Positions 18,393 through 27,157 of a stretch of 64,000 bases of DNA are shown here, piece by piece (positions within the stretch are counted from its first letter, which is position 1; every line of letters starts with the position of its first letter). The translations under genes were made by a program, and so were the position numbers. The notes under the pieces are model-generated. The model saw only the letters and a list, made by a program, of their open reading frames with translations, was not told the DNA's origin and did no database searches. Origin of the DNA: Aquabacterium sp. (lineage in GTDB: Bacteria > Pseudomonadota > Gammaproteobacteria > Burkholderiales > Burkholderiaceae_C); contig JAKLLB010000003.1 in the NCBI GenBank assembly GCA_023150345.1, positions 53,950 through 117,949 on the forward strand. The letters run 5' to 3'.

Positions 18393-19280
18393 ATGCCCGC
18401 CGCGCTGTTGATGCTCTTGTCCACCCTGCTCTTCTCGACCATGAGCGTGACCGTCAAGCTGGCTTCGGCGATCTACGGCACGGGCGAGATCGTGTTCTAT
18501 CGGGGCCTCGTGGGTGCGGCGATGATCGGCGTGATCGCACGCTGCAGCCGCACGTCGCTGCGCACTGCGGTACCCGGCATGCATGTCGCGCGCGGCGTCA
18601 GCGGCGTATGCGCGCTGATGCTGTGGTTCTACGCCATCGGCAACCTGCCCCTGGCGACAGCGGTGACGTTGAACTACATGTCGTCGATCTGGATGACGAT
18701 GTTCCTGCTCGGTGGCGCCGTACTGCTCGGCTCTGCGCGCGTGGACCCCAGACTCGTGTTCACCGTGCTGCTGGGTTTCGCCGGCGTGGCGCTGGTGCTG
18801 CGACCGACGATCGAGCACAACCAGCTGTGGCACGGGCTCGCCGGCCTGTTGTCGGGCATGCTGGCAGCGCTCGCGTACCTGCAGGTCACCGCATTGGGTC
18901 GCGCTGGCGAACCCGAACTGAGGGTGGTGTTTCACTTCTCGCTGTTTACAGTCGCCGGTGGCGCCGCAGTGGCCGCATTCGGCGGCTGGCATGCCCACAC
19001 GCCGGCCGGCGTACTCTGGCTCATTGCCACGGGGGTTCTGGCCACGCTGGCCCAACTGCTGTTGACACGCGCCTACGCGATCGGGCGACCCCTGGTGAAC
19101 GCGAGCCTGCAGTACATGGGCATCGTGTTCTCGTTCGGCTATGGGGTGTGGTTGTTCGATGATCCGGTCACGTCGATGGCGCTGACCGGGATGACCTTCA
19201 TCGTGGCGGCCGGCCTGGCCGCGACGATGTTGCGCCGCAAGGCGGTCGCCGCTGCTCCGGTTGACTCATCTCAAGCATAG
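18393..19280 (+). CDS. EamA/DMT-family inner-membrane permease
   Basis: 295 residues with about ten hydrophobic helices in two EamA repeats, typical of the drug/metabolite transporter superfamily (for example RhtA, YdcZ-like exporters). Motifs seen are the NYMSSIW segment in the first repeat and ASLQYMGIVFSFGYG in the second. The ATG at 18393 begins right at the first helix (MPAALLMLLSTLLFS); upstream in-frame starts would add Arg-rich residues. The substrate cannot be inferred. A G-rich repeat lies just upstream. Confidence 0.85.
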   Translation: MPAALLMLLSTLLFSTMSVTVKLASAIYGTGEIVFYRGLVGAAMIGVIARCSRTSLRTAVPGMHVARGVSGVCALMLWFYAIGNLPLATAVTLNYMSSIWMTMFLLGGAVLLGSARVDPRLVFTVLLGFAGVALVLRPTIEHNQLWHGLAGLLSGMLAALAYLQVTALGRAGEPELRVVFHFSLFTVAGGAAVAAFGGWHAHTPAGVLWLIATGVLATLAQLLLTRAYAIGRPLVNASLQYMGIVFSFGYGVWLFDDPVTSMALTGMTFIVAAGLAATMLRRKAVAAAPVDSSQA

Positions 19281-19360
19281 ACGGGCCTGGCGACGCACAC
19301 TTCCCATTGAAATGGCCCAATGCCGGGCGCATCTTGTTCCACCCACAACAGGAGTTGGTC

Positions 19361-19795
19361 ATGTACAAGCGCATCCTCGTTCCCACCGACGGCTCGGAGA
19401 TCACCGCCAAGGCCATCCAGACGGCCGTCGCACTGGCCAAGGCCACCGGTGCCACGCTGACCACGTTGAGCGTGAAGGAGCCTTTCCCGTACAGCGCGAT
19501 TTCCGAGATGCAGCCCGTGCCGCCGCAGGAGTTCTACGACGCGCAGGAGCGCATCGCCGCCGCTCGAGTCAAGGCAGTGGTCGACTCCGCCAAGGACTCC
19601 GGGTTGAACTGCGACGGCTATACCGTCGAGGCCCTGCACCCGTGGGAGGCGATCCTCGACCATGCCAAGCAGCAGGGTTGCGATCTCATCGTGATGGCTT
19701 CACACGGCCGCCGCGGGGTTTCGGCGCTGCTGCTGGGCAGCGAGACCAGCCGTGTGCTCACTCACTCACCGCTGCCGGTGCTGGTGGTCAAGTAA
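19361..19795 (+). CDS. uspA: Universal stress protein, UspA family
   Basis: 144-residue cytosolic protein of a single Usp domain: MYKRILVPTDGS at the N-terminus and the ATP-binding G-2x-G-9x-G(S/T) motif seen as GRRGVSALLLGSETSRVL, ending SPLPVLVVK. Presence of that motif places it in the ATP-binding subgroup. The ATG at 19361 follows a strong site (CAGGAG). It stands alone between the permease and the HD-GYP-like gene. Confidence 0.93.
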   Translation: MYKRILVPTDGSEITAKAIQTAVALAKATGATLTTLSVKEPFPYSAISEMQPVPPQEFYDAQERIAAARVKAVVDSAKDSGLNCDGYTVEALHPWEAILDHAKQQGCDLIVMASHGRRGVSALLLGSETSRVLTHSPLPVLVVK

Positions 19796-19812
19796 CCCCG
19801 AGGGGCGGCGCA

Positions 19813-20982
19813 TCACGCCGCCTGAGCCTCCGGATACAACCACTGGGCCGGTATGCGCAGGCGCGTGCGCGGCTCGGGCAAGGAGCCCACCACGGCGTGC
19901 GCCGCGCGCCCGGTGTCCAGTGTCACCGGCGCCGGCAGCACCCGGCCACTGCGGTCGGTCAGCGCCGCCACCTGAGGTGTGTTGGCCGCAGCTCCCCGGC
20001 GCACGACGATCGCGATCTCGCCCGATGCCAATCGCACCAGGCAACCGGGTGGATAGATCCCGAACTCCTTGATCATCAGCGAGGCCATGCGCTCACCCGG
20101 GTTCTCGACGAAGAACTGGCGCGCCGCCATTTGGGCGGGCAGCGCCGGCCGGGTTGCGCGGGCGCTGTGCTTGGCCGTGAACTGGTCGGCCAGGCGCAGC
20201 AGTTGCGAGCGCAGACCCGGGTGCGTGCGGTTGAGCGGATAGCCGCCGCCGCCGCTGCGCTCGTGATGGTCCTGCACCGCCTCGATCCACTCGGCGTCAT
20301 CCAGGCCGGCATCGCGCAGCAGTCGCGCGGCCCGCTGCGGATGACCATCGATCAGCTCGCGCTGGCGACGCGTGAGCGGCGCGGCCTGGCGCGCGAGCTG
20401 GCCTTGCAGGTCGATGATGCCGAGGTTCATGGTCAGCGCGGCGCCGATGATGCGCTGCCGGTCGAGCTCGTCCCAGCCCAGCCGCTGCGCCATCAGGCTG
20501 CACACGCAGGCCACATGCAGGCTGTGATAGACGCCATAGCGTTCGAAGTCCCCGTGGTCCTGGCGCAGGATCATGTACAGCTGCAGATCGGCGTTGACGT
20601 TGTCGAGCGCCAATACATGCCGGCAGGCCTCGCGCACGCGCTGCATGAAATACTGCTCGCCGGGGCTGGCCAACAACCGTGACAGCCGGTCGCACAGGGC
20701 GTCCCAGCGTTCGAACGGCGTACCCCGCGTCGGGTCGACATGCGCCTTGGGCGGTTCCGCAGGCGCCGCTGCCGGCGCCGGTGCGGGTCGTATGCCAGTT
20801 GCCGCGGCTTCCAGCGCGTCGACGAAGATCCCGCGCTCGAGCAGAGCCGACAGCGTGGCTTCGCTGTCGACGAGGTAGCCCGCGGCGAGCAGCAGGTGCC
20901 CCTGGCCGTCGCGCACGTTGAAGGGCAACGGCTGGCCGGGCGCCAGCGCGTGACTGAGATCGGCCAACGGCAGCAGTTGCAT
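19813..20982 (-). CDS. HD-GYP-like protein with degenerate active site
   Basis: 389 residues. An N-terminal ~65-residue domain (SHALAPGQPLPFNVRDGQG) precedes a Pro/Ala linker, then an HD-like helical domain. In true HD-GYP c-di-GMP phosphodiesterases a HDxGK motif is expected; here that place reads AALTMNLGIIDLQG, so the metal-binding HD pair is missing. HHERSGGGGYP replaces HHERxDGSGYP, keeping the GYP-region pattern. A ~90-residue C-terminal part (GIYPPGCLVRLASGEIAIV) matches that often seen downstream of such domains. Likely a signalling protein without phosphodiesterase activity, perhaps a c-di-GMP receptor. ATG at 20982 preferred over a GTG at 21027. Confidence 0.65.
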   Translation of the reverse strand: MQLLPLADLSHALAPGQPLPFNVRDGQGHLLLAAGYLVDSEATLSALLERGIFVDALEAAATGIRPAPAPAAAPAEPPKAHVDPTRGTPFERWDALCDRLSRLLASPGEQYFMQRVREACRHVLALDNVNADLQLYMILRQDHGDFERYGVYHSLHVACVCSLMAQRLGWDELDRQRIIGAALTMNLGIIDLQGQLARQAAPLTRRQRELIDGHPQRAARLLRDAGLDDAEWIEAVQDHHERSGGGGYPLNRTHPGLRSQLLRLADQFTAKHSARATRPALPAQMAARQFFVENPGERMASLMIKEFGIYPPGCLVRLASGEIAIVVRRGAAANTPQVAALTDRSGRVLPAPVTLDTGRAAHAVVGSLPEPRTRLRIPAQWLYPEAQAA

Positions 20983-21054
20983 CGGAGTTCGGACGGCGCG
21001 CAGTGCGCTGCCTCGAACTATCGGCACCCCTCAGGACGACTTGAGCGCCGATGC

Positions 21055-21831
21055 TCAGTGCCCGTGCAGCAAAGTGCGAGCAATTGCAACCACGGTCAGG
21101 CCAACGGCGATCCATGTCACCTGCGCGACCGTCGAACGCCAGGGCAGCCGGCGCTGCAGTTGCGGCATCAGGTCGGCCACGGCGACGTAGATGAAGCTGC
21201 TGGCGGCGGCCACCAGCAGGTACGGAAAGACGGCTTCCCAGGGTCCGACCACGAAGTAGCCCAGCACTCCGCCCAGCACCGCCGCCAGTCCCGACAACGC
21301 ATTGAACGCCAACGCCTTGGCGCGGCTGAACCCGGCGTTGAGCAGCACGATGGTGTCACCCACCTCTTGCGGAATCTCGTGCGCAATGATCGCAAGCGAG
21401 GTCACCAGCCCCAGCCTCGTGTCAGCCAGGAACGCCGCCGCAATGATGATCCCGTCGCAGAAATTGTGGATGCTGTCGCCCAGCAGCACGCTCCAGCCAC
21501 CACGGCCCGCCTGCTCGGTATCGAAGTGATGGTGGTGCTCGTGACCGTCGCCTTCGTGGTGATGGCCATGGCGGTAGAGCTCGGCCTTCTCGAGCAGGAA
21601 GAAGAACAGCAGCCCGCCCAGCAGCGTCGCAAACAGCGCGGAGGGCGCAACGGCACTCTCGAAGGCTTCCGGCAGCACATGAAGCAGCGCAGTGCCCAGC
21701 AGCACACCGGCCGACAGGCTCACGAGGTGGCGAACCAGTCGACCCAGCAACTGCTGGGTGAGCGACGCTGCGATCACGACCGACAACACGCCTCCCAGCG
21801 TGGTGGCCAGCACGATGTAGAAGAGAGTCAT
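21055..21831 (-). CDS. ZIP-family divalent metal transporter
   Basis: 258 residues with about seven to eight membrane helices. The hallmark metal-binding helices carry SIHNFCDG (helix IV) and IAHEIPQEVGD (helix V), and a histidine-rich loop (HGHHHEGDGHEHHHH) between helices III and IV is a typical zinc-sensing or loading loop. Probable uptake of zinc or a similar metal across the inner membrane. The ATG at 21831 starts at the first helix (MTLFYIV). Gene stands alone; no zur box recognised nearby. Confidence 0.88.
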   Translation of the reverse strand: MTLFYIVLATTLGGVLSVVIAASLTQQLLGRLVRHLVSLSAGVLLGTALLHVLPEAFESAVAPSALFATLLGGLLFFFLLEKAELYRHGHHHEGDGHEHHHHFDTEQAGRGGWSVLLGDSIHNFCDGIIIAAAFLADTRLGLVTSLAIIAHEIPQEVGDTIVLLNAGFSRAKALAFNALSGLAAVLGGVLGYFVVGPWEAVFPYLLVAAASSFIYVAVADLMPQLQRRLPWRSTVAQVTWIAVGLTVVAIARTLLHGH

Positions 21832-21948
21832 GTGGGGTCGGCGGGCTGCCCGTGGGCAATGCAATGGCTGGACAAGGTCGTGCCTCGGGCGCGCATCAGC
21901 GCAGCCGGCCGCACGGATCCCTGCCACGGGACCTGCCAGGCCCGGGGA

Positions 21949-22824
21949 TCAGCTCACCCCGTGCTGCGCCAACCACGCCAGACAGCGCTTCCAGCCGTCC
22001 TCGGCCGGTCCCTGGCGGTAGCTGGGCCGGTAGTCGGCATGGAAGGCGTGCGGCGCATCCGGGTAGACAACGAACTCGGAGCGCCGCGCGGCCACACTGC
22101 CCTGACTGAGGGCACCCTTCATCTTATCGACTGTGTCAAGCGGAATGCCGGTGTCCTGCCCGCCATACAGCCCGAGCACCGGGCCGTGCAAGCTGGATGC
22201 GATGTCCACGGGGTGGCGCGGCTGCAAGGTCTGAGCCTCGCCGACCAAGCGCCCGTACCATGCCACGCCCGCCTTGACTGCCGGGTTGTGGGCGGCGTAG
22301 AGCCAGGTGATGCGACCACCCCAGCAGAACCCGGTGACACCGAGCCTCGATGCATCCGCGCCCTGCGTCTTCGCCCATGCGACGCAGGCATCGAGGTCGG
22401 TCATTGCCTGGGAGTCCGGCACGCGGCTCACCACGTCGGCGATGAGTCGGGCGATCTCGGTGTACGCCTTCGCATCGCCCTGGCGAGCAAACATCTCCGG
22501 CGCCACGGCGAAGTAGCCCCGGTGCGCCAGGCGCCGCGCCACATCCGCAATGTGCTCATGGACGCCGAAGATCTCGGAGACGACCAGGACCACAGGCGCG
22601 CCGGGACGGCCCACCGGGGCAGCGCGGTAGGCCGGCATCGAGAACCCGCCCACCGGTACGGTCACCGGTCCGGCCAGCAGGCCTTCGGCATCGGTGCGAA
22701 TCACGGTCTGAGCGGTCACGGGCAACACGGCCGCAGCGAAACCCGCGCCAACGGCCCCCTGGACAAAGGCGCGACGATCCAGCGCCCGTGCAGGCGCCAG
22801 GCTGTCGACTTCAAGGTCAAGCAT
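21949..22824 (-). CDS. Dienelactone hydrolase family protein, probably exported
   Basis: 291-residue alpha/beta hydrolase. Catalytic triad by family pattern: Cys167 in GFCWGG, Asp in GGQDTGIP, His in PHAFHADYRPSY. The N-terminus has a twin arginine (DRRAFVQGAVGAGFAA, residues 16-30) and hydrophobic stretch ending PVTAQ, a likely Tat signal, consistent with the Tat-exported DLH proteins of Burkholderiales. The real substrate is unknown; dienelactone itself is unlikely without a catechol pathway nearby. ATG at 22824 preceded by GAGGAGT. Confidence 0.82.
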   Translation of the reverse strand: MLDLEVDSLAPARALDRRAFVQGAVGAGFAAAVLPVTAQTVIRTDAEGLLAGPVTVPVGGFSMPAYRAAPVGRPGAPVVLVVSEIFGVHEHIADVARRLAHRGYFAVAPEMFARQGDAKAYTEIARLIADVVSRVPDSQAMTDLDACVAWAKTQGADASRLGVTGFCWGGRITWLYAAHNPAVKAGVAWYGRLVGEAQTLQPRHPVDIASSLHGPVLGLYGGQDTGIPLDTVDKMKGALSQGSVAARRSEFVVYPDAPHAFHADYRPSYRQGPAEDGWKRCLAWLAQHGVS

Positions 22825-22951
22825 GCAGAACTCCTCAGTGGTTCAACCAACAACGGATCGCGGATGCTGCGACAAGTGGCACCTGCTGCGTGCGCCGGGG
22901 TCCAACACAACCCGGCTGTCAACCCGGATTTAGCAGCTAGCATCCGTGCCC

Positions 22952-24460
22952 ATGCCCTCCCGCCTGCCGCCCGCTGCCGCGCCTTTGGCCTCCGTCGACA
23001 TGGGGTCCAACAGCTTTCGACTCGAGATCGGGCAATTCCAGCACGGCCGCTACCGCCGCATTGCCTACCTCAAGGAGACCGTCCGGCTGGGCGCCGGCCT
23101 GGACTCCAACGGCTACCTCACCGAGGAGGCGGCGCAGCGCGGGCTGGCCTGCCTGGCGCGTTTTGCCGATCGGTTGCAGGGGTTCGAGCGCGCGCAGGTG
23201 CGCGCCGTCGCCACGCAGACGCTGCGAGAAGCCCGCAACCGCGACGCCTTTCTCGTGCGTGCCGAAGCGGCCCTGGGACATCCGATCGAGGTCATCTCGG
23301 GCCGGGAGGAGGCCCGCCTGATTTACGCAGGCGTTGCCCACCTGCAGCCCAGCGACGACGCCAGGCTGGTGATCGATATCGGCGGGCGCAGCACCGAGAT
23401 GATCCTGGGGCGCGGCCGCCAGCCCGAAGTGGCCGAGTCCTTCAAGGTCGGTAGCGTGAGCCTGTCGATGCGCTGGTTCGCCGAAGGCCGGTACACGCAA
23501 CAGGCCTTTCGCGATGCCCAGGTGGCCGCCGGGGCCGAACTGGAAGAGGCACTCACGGCGTTTCCGCCCGCGCGCTGGCACGAGGCGCTGGGGTCCTCGG
23601 GCACGGCCGGCGCCGTTTCGCAGATCCTGCAGGCCAGCGGTCGCACCGATGGGCGCATCACACCCGAGGGCCTGCGCTGGTGCATCGACCAGTGCCTGGC
23701 CGCGGGCGAGACGCCACGCCTTGCGCTGCCGGGACTGGCGGAGGATCGCAAGCCCATCATCGGCGGTGGCCTGTCGCTCTTGTACACCCTGGTCACGCAC
23801 TTCGGCATCGAGGCCCTGTACCCTGCCAAGGGCGCGCTGCGCCAGGGCGTGATCGTCGACCTGCACGAGCGCCATGTCGCGGCGCGCCATGCCGGCGGCG
23901 CCGACATGCGCGACCAGACCACGCACGAGCTCCAGCGCCGCTTCGCCGTCGATCGGCAGCATGCCCAGCGTGTGCGTGCGGTGGCCACGGCGATGTTCCG
24001 CAGCGCCTGCCCGGACGTCGACGACGAGACGCTGCGCGAGCTCGGATGGGCCTGTGACCTGCACGAGGTGGGGCTGATGGTGTCCCACCACGATCACCAC
24101 CGCCACAGCGCCTATCTGATGGCCCACGCCGATGCGCCGGGGTTTTCGCAGAGTCAGCAACGCCGCATCGCCGACCTCGTACTGGGGCAACGCGGCGGCC
24201 TGCGCAAGCTCGAAGCGCCGCTGGCCAGCGAACGGTTCGCATGGCAAGTGCTGGCGCTGCGACTGGCGGTCATCAAGTGCCACGCTCGCGGACAGGTCAA
24301 CACGCGCGCGCTCACGTTGCTGCGCGAAGGTCGCCATGCCTGTCTGCAGTTCGGCACCGGCTGGGCTGCCACCCACCCGCGCACGATGCACTTGCTGAAG
24401 GAAGAGGCGGAAGCCTGGTCGCGCCAGGGCACACCGCAGTTGTCGATGCAGGTGCGCTGA
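22952..24460 (+). CDS. ppx: Exopolyphosphatase
   Basis: Releases phosphate from the ends of polyphosphate (and may also act on pppGpp). 502 residues of the Ppx/GppA family: SVDMGSNSFRLEIGQF (phosphate-1 loop), DIGGRSTEMILG (phosphate-2), ATQTLREARN, VISGREEARLIY, then a C-terminal HD-like domain with HEVGLMVSHHDHHRHSAYL. ATG at 22952 is preferred to GTG at 22946. Faces sixA and ppk, which run opposite, ending 51 bases away: a polyphosphate locus. Confidence 0.95.
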   Translation: MPSRLPPAAAPLASVDMGSNSFRLEIGQFQHGRYRRIAYLKETVRLGAGLDSNGYLTEEAAQRGLACLARFADRLQGFERAQVRAVATQTLREARNRDAFLVRAEAALGHPIEVISGREEARLIYAGVAHLQPSDDARLVIDIGGRSTEMILGRGRQPEVAESFKVGSVSLSMRWFAEGRYTQQAFRDAQVAAGAELEEALTAFPPARWHEALGSSGTAGAVSQILQASGRTDGRITPEGLRWCIDQCLAAGETPRLALPGLAEDRKPIIGGGLSLLYTLVTHFGIEALYPAKGALRQGVIVDLHERHVAARHAGGADMRDQTTHELQRRFAVDRQHAQRVRAVATAMFRSACPDVDDETLRELGWACDLHEVGLMVSHHDHHRHSAYLMAHADAPGFSQSQQRRIADLVLGQRGGLRKLEAPLASERFAWQVLALRLAVIKCHARGQVNTRALTLLREGRHACLQFGTGWAATHPRTMHLLKEEAEAWSRQGTPQLSMQVR

Positions 24461-24511
24461 CGCAGGTCGCCGATCGTCGCCGGTGATGCCGCCGGCGCGC
24501 CCCCGGCGTGC

Positions 24512-24985
24512 CTACAGCTTGTCGGCCCCCCGCACCGCGGCCAACACCACCTCGGCCCCGCCCTCGCGCTCGCGATGGCGCAGCCACCACACGGCGCCCT
24601 TGCGGATGGCCCAGGCCTGCCCGTGCAGCGCCGGCGCACCGGCCATCAGGTAGGCCGCCACCTGGCCCAGCGTGGGTTGGTGGCCAACCACGAGCACGGG
24701 CTCGCGGCTGTCGGGCCAGCGCACTGCCGAAAGCAGCTGGTTCACGCCGGCCCCGGGTGCCAGTGCGTCGACCACGCGCACCTTGCGGCCCAACGCATCG
24801 GCGGTCTGCCTGGCCCGCACGGCCGGGCTGCACAGGATGCGGGTGGTCTCGGGCAGCACGTGGTTGAGCCACTCGGCCATGCGCTGGGCCTGCTTCACGC
24901 CACGTGGCGTGAGCGGCCGCTCCAGGTCGTCGTCACCCAGTTCAGGATCGCGCGCATCGGCATGGCGCCACAGGATCAGGTCCAT
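24512..24985 (-). CDS. sixA: Phosphohistidine phosphatase SixA
   Basis: 157-residue histidine phosphatase. The RHG signature appears as LWRHADA with catalytic His8; the second histidine is in VVGHQPTLG, and LTPRGVKQAQRMAEWL and ILCSPAVRARQTADAL are conserved. SixA dephosphorylates phosphohistidine on signalling proteins such as the PTS-Ntr protein NPr in E. coli. Its gene starts 22 bases after the ppk stop, so it is probably co-transcribed with ppk; that pairing is frequent in betaproteobacteria. Confidence 0.92.
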   Translation of the reverse strand: MDLILWRHADARDPELGDDDLERPLTPRGVKQAQRMAEWLNHVLPETTRILCSPAVRARQTADALGRKVRVVDALAPGAGVNQLLSAVRWPDSREPVLVVGHQPTLGQVAAYLMAGAPALHGQAWAIRKGAVWWLRHREREGGAEVVLAAVRGADKL

Positions 24986-25007
24986 GGTGACCGTCGTCCC
25001 GCCAGGG

Positions 25008-27095
25008 CTAGCCCGCTGCGCCGCGCAGGTGCATCAACGCCACTTGGGCGCTGGGTCCGCGTTCGCCCACCCGCGCATAGTGGCCGTCGGACGACTGCTG
25101 CCAGGCATCGCGCCCGTCGTGCAGGTAGGGCACCAGGCACTCGTCGATCACGCGCTGGCGCATCGCGGGGTCGCGCACCGGCCAGGCGAGCTCGATGCGG
25201 CGGAACATGTTGCGCCCCATCCAGTCGGCGCTGGACAGGTAGAGCACCTCGTCGCTGTCGCCAGGCCCCCACCGGAAGTAGATCACGCGGGTGTGCTCGA
25301 GGAAGCGGCCCACCACCGACCGCACCCGCACCCGATCGGTCACGCGGGGAATCCCCGGCGGCAGCATGCAGGCGCCGCGCACGATGAGGTCGACCTGCGC
25401 ACCGGCCTGGCCAGCCTCCACCAAAGCGCCAATGAGCGCCGGGTCTGTGAGCGCGTTGATCTTCACCACCACCCGCGCGGGGTGCCCGCTGCGCGCGGCG
25501 CGCGCCACCTCGTCCAGATGCGACATCATGCGCCGGTGCAACGCGAACGGCGCCGTGACCAGGGCGCGCTGCGCCGGCACCCGCGTGAGGCTGGTGAGCT
25601 GGTGGAAGACGCCATCGGCGTCGGCCGTGAGCTGCGCGTCGCTGGTGAGCATGCCCACATCGGTGTACAGGCGCGCCGTCCGCGGGTTGTAGTTTCCGGT
25701 GGACAGGTGCGCATAGCGGCGCATCACCGGCTGGCCTCGGCCACCGGTCTCGCGACGGGTCACCAGCAGCAGCTTGGCATGGGTCTTGAAGCCGACGATG
25801 CCATAGACCACCTGCGCCCCGACCGCTTCCAGTCGCTCGGCCCAGTTGATGTTGGCCTCCTCGTCGAAGCGGGCCTTGAGCTCCACGACCACTGTGACTT
25901 CCTTGCCGTTGCGCGCAGCCTCCAGCAGCAGATCCATCAACACCGAGTCACTGCCGGTGCGGTAGATGGTCTGCTTGATGGCCAGCACGTCGGGGTCGGC
26001 GACCGCGTCGCGCAGGAACTGCACGACGGGCTCGAAGCTCTCGAACGGGTGGTGCAACAGCACGTCGTGTCGCTTCAGACACGCGAATGCCGACTCCCCG
26101 CGCGGCCACTGCGCCTGGGGCCATGCGGGCTCATAGGGCGCGAAACGCAACTGCGGGGCATCGACCTGGTCGATGAGCTGGTTCAGGCGCACCAGGTTGA
26201 CCGGCCCGTTGACCCGATACAGCGCTTCCTCGGGCAGACTGAACTGGTCCAGCAAGAAGCGCCACAGCGGCTCCGGGCAGCTGCGCACCACCTCCAGGCG
26301 TATGGCCAGACCGAAGTGGCGGGTGGTGAGCCCGGTGCGCAGTGCCTGGCGCAGGTTGGCCACGTCTTCCTCGTCGACTTCGAGGTCGGAGTCGCGTGTC
26401 ACACGGAACTGCGAGAACGACTCGACGGCGCGGCCGGGGAACAGCGTCTGCAGGTGGGCGCGGATCACACTGGTCAGCAGGACGAAACCCTGCGTGCCCG
26501 GAGCGCACAACTCGCGTGGCATCGCGAAGACCCGCGGCAAGGCCCGCGGCACCTTCACGATGGCGATGGTGTTCTCGCGGCCGAACGCATCTCGTCCGCC
26601 GAGCTGGACGATGAAGTTCAACGACTTGTTGGCCACCAGCGGGAACGGATGCGCCGGGTCCAGCCCGACCGGCACCAGCAGCGGGCGTACTTGCTGCTCG
26701 AACACCCGCCCCACCCAAGCCCGTTGCGCGTCGGTGCGCTCGGTGTGGTTGACGATGAACACGCCCTCGCGCTGCAGCGCCGGTGTGATGTCATCGTTGA
26801 GCGCGGCGTACTGCTCGTCGATCAGGCCGTGGGCATCGGCTGCCACCTGCCTCAGCGCGTCGCGCTGAGGGCCGCCACCTGCCGCAGCACGCATGGCTTC
26901 CAGCGCGTCGGCGAATCGCACTTCGAAGAACTCGTCCATGTTGGACGAGACGATCGTGATGTAGCGCAGCCGCTCGAGCAGGGGCACGTCCGTTCGGCGG
27001 GCCTGGGCCAGCACACGGCGATTGAACTCGAGAATCGCGCGTTCGCGATTGAGCAGCGGGGGCAACAGCGCAGCAGCCGGGGCCTGGGCGTTCAT
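25008..27095 (-). CDS. ppk: Polyphosphate kinase 1
   Basis: Makes polyphosphate from ATP. 695 residues, as expected for PPK1. N domain with RERAILEFNRRVL and the TIVSSNMDEFFEVRFAD segment (ATP-binding end); C-terminal phospholipase D-like fold with the catalytic histidine in YAHLSTGNYNPRTARLYTD and a second one in HAKLLLV. ATG at 27095. Upstream partner of sixA, converging on ppx: synthesis and degradation genes side by side. No Pho box was recognised. Confidence 0.97.
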   Translation of the reverse strand: MNAQAPAAALLPPLLNRERAILEFNRRVLAQARRTDVPLLERLRYITIVSSNMDEFFEVRFADALEAMRAAAGGGPQRDALRQVAADAHGLIDEQYAALNDDITPALQREGVFIVNHTERTDAQRAWVGRVFEQQVRPLLVPVGLDPAHPFPLVANKSLNFIVQLGGRDAFGRENTIAIVKVPRALPRVFAMPRELCAPGTQGFVLLTSVIRAHLQTLFPGRAVESFSQFRVTRDSDLEVDEEDVANLRQALRTGLTTRHFGLAIRLEVVRSCPEPLWRFLLDQFSLPEEALYRVNGPVNLVRLNQLIDQVDAPQLRFAPYEPAWPQAQWPRGESAFACLKRHDVLLHHPFESFEPVVQFLRDAVADPDVLAIKQTIYRTGSDSVLMDLLLEAARNGKEVTVVVELKARFDEEANINWAERLEAVGAQVVYGIVGFKTHAKLLLVTRRETGGRGQPVMRRYAHLSTGNYNPRTARLYTDVGMLTSDAQLTADADGVFHQLTSLTRVPAQRALVTAPFALHRRMMSHLDEVARAARSGHPARVVVKINALTDPALIGALVEAGQAGAQVDLIVRGACMLPPGIPRVTDRVRVRSVVGRFLEHTRVIYFRWGPGDSDEVLYLSSADWMGRNMFRRIELAWPVRDPAMRQRVIDECLVPYLHDGRDAWQQSSDGHYARVGERGPSAQVALMHLRGAAG

Positions 27096-27157
27096 TCGGC
27101 CAGTCTATGACCGTTGCAAGACACTTCGATGACAGCCGGTGAGTCTGGTCTGCAGCA

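Noticed and set aside
20740-23454. 904-codon plus-strand frame spanning several minus-strand genes and part of ppx
   Set aside because: Crosses gene boundaries without sense; product is low-complexity Arg/His-rich.
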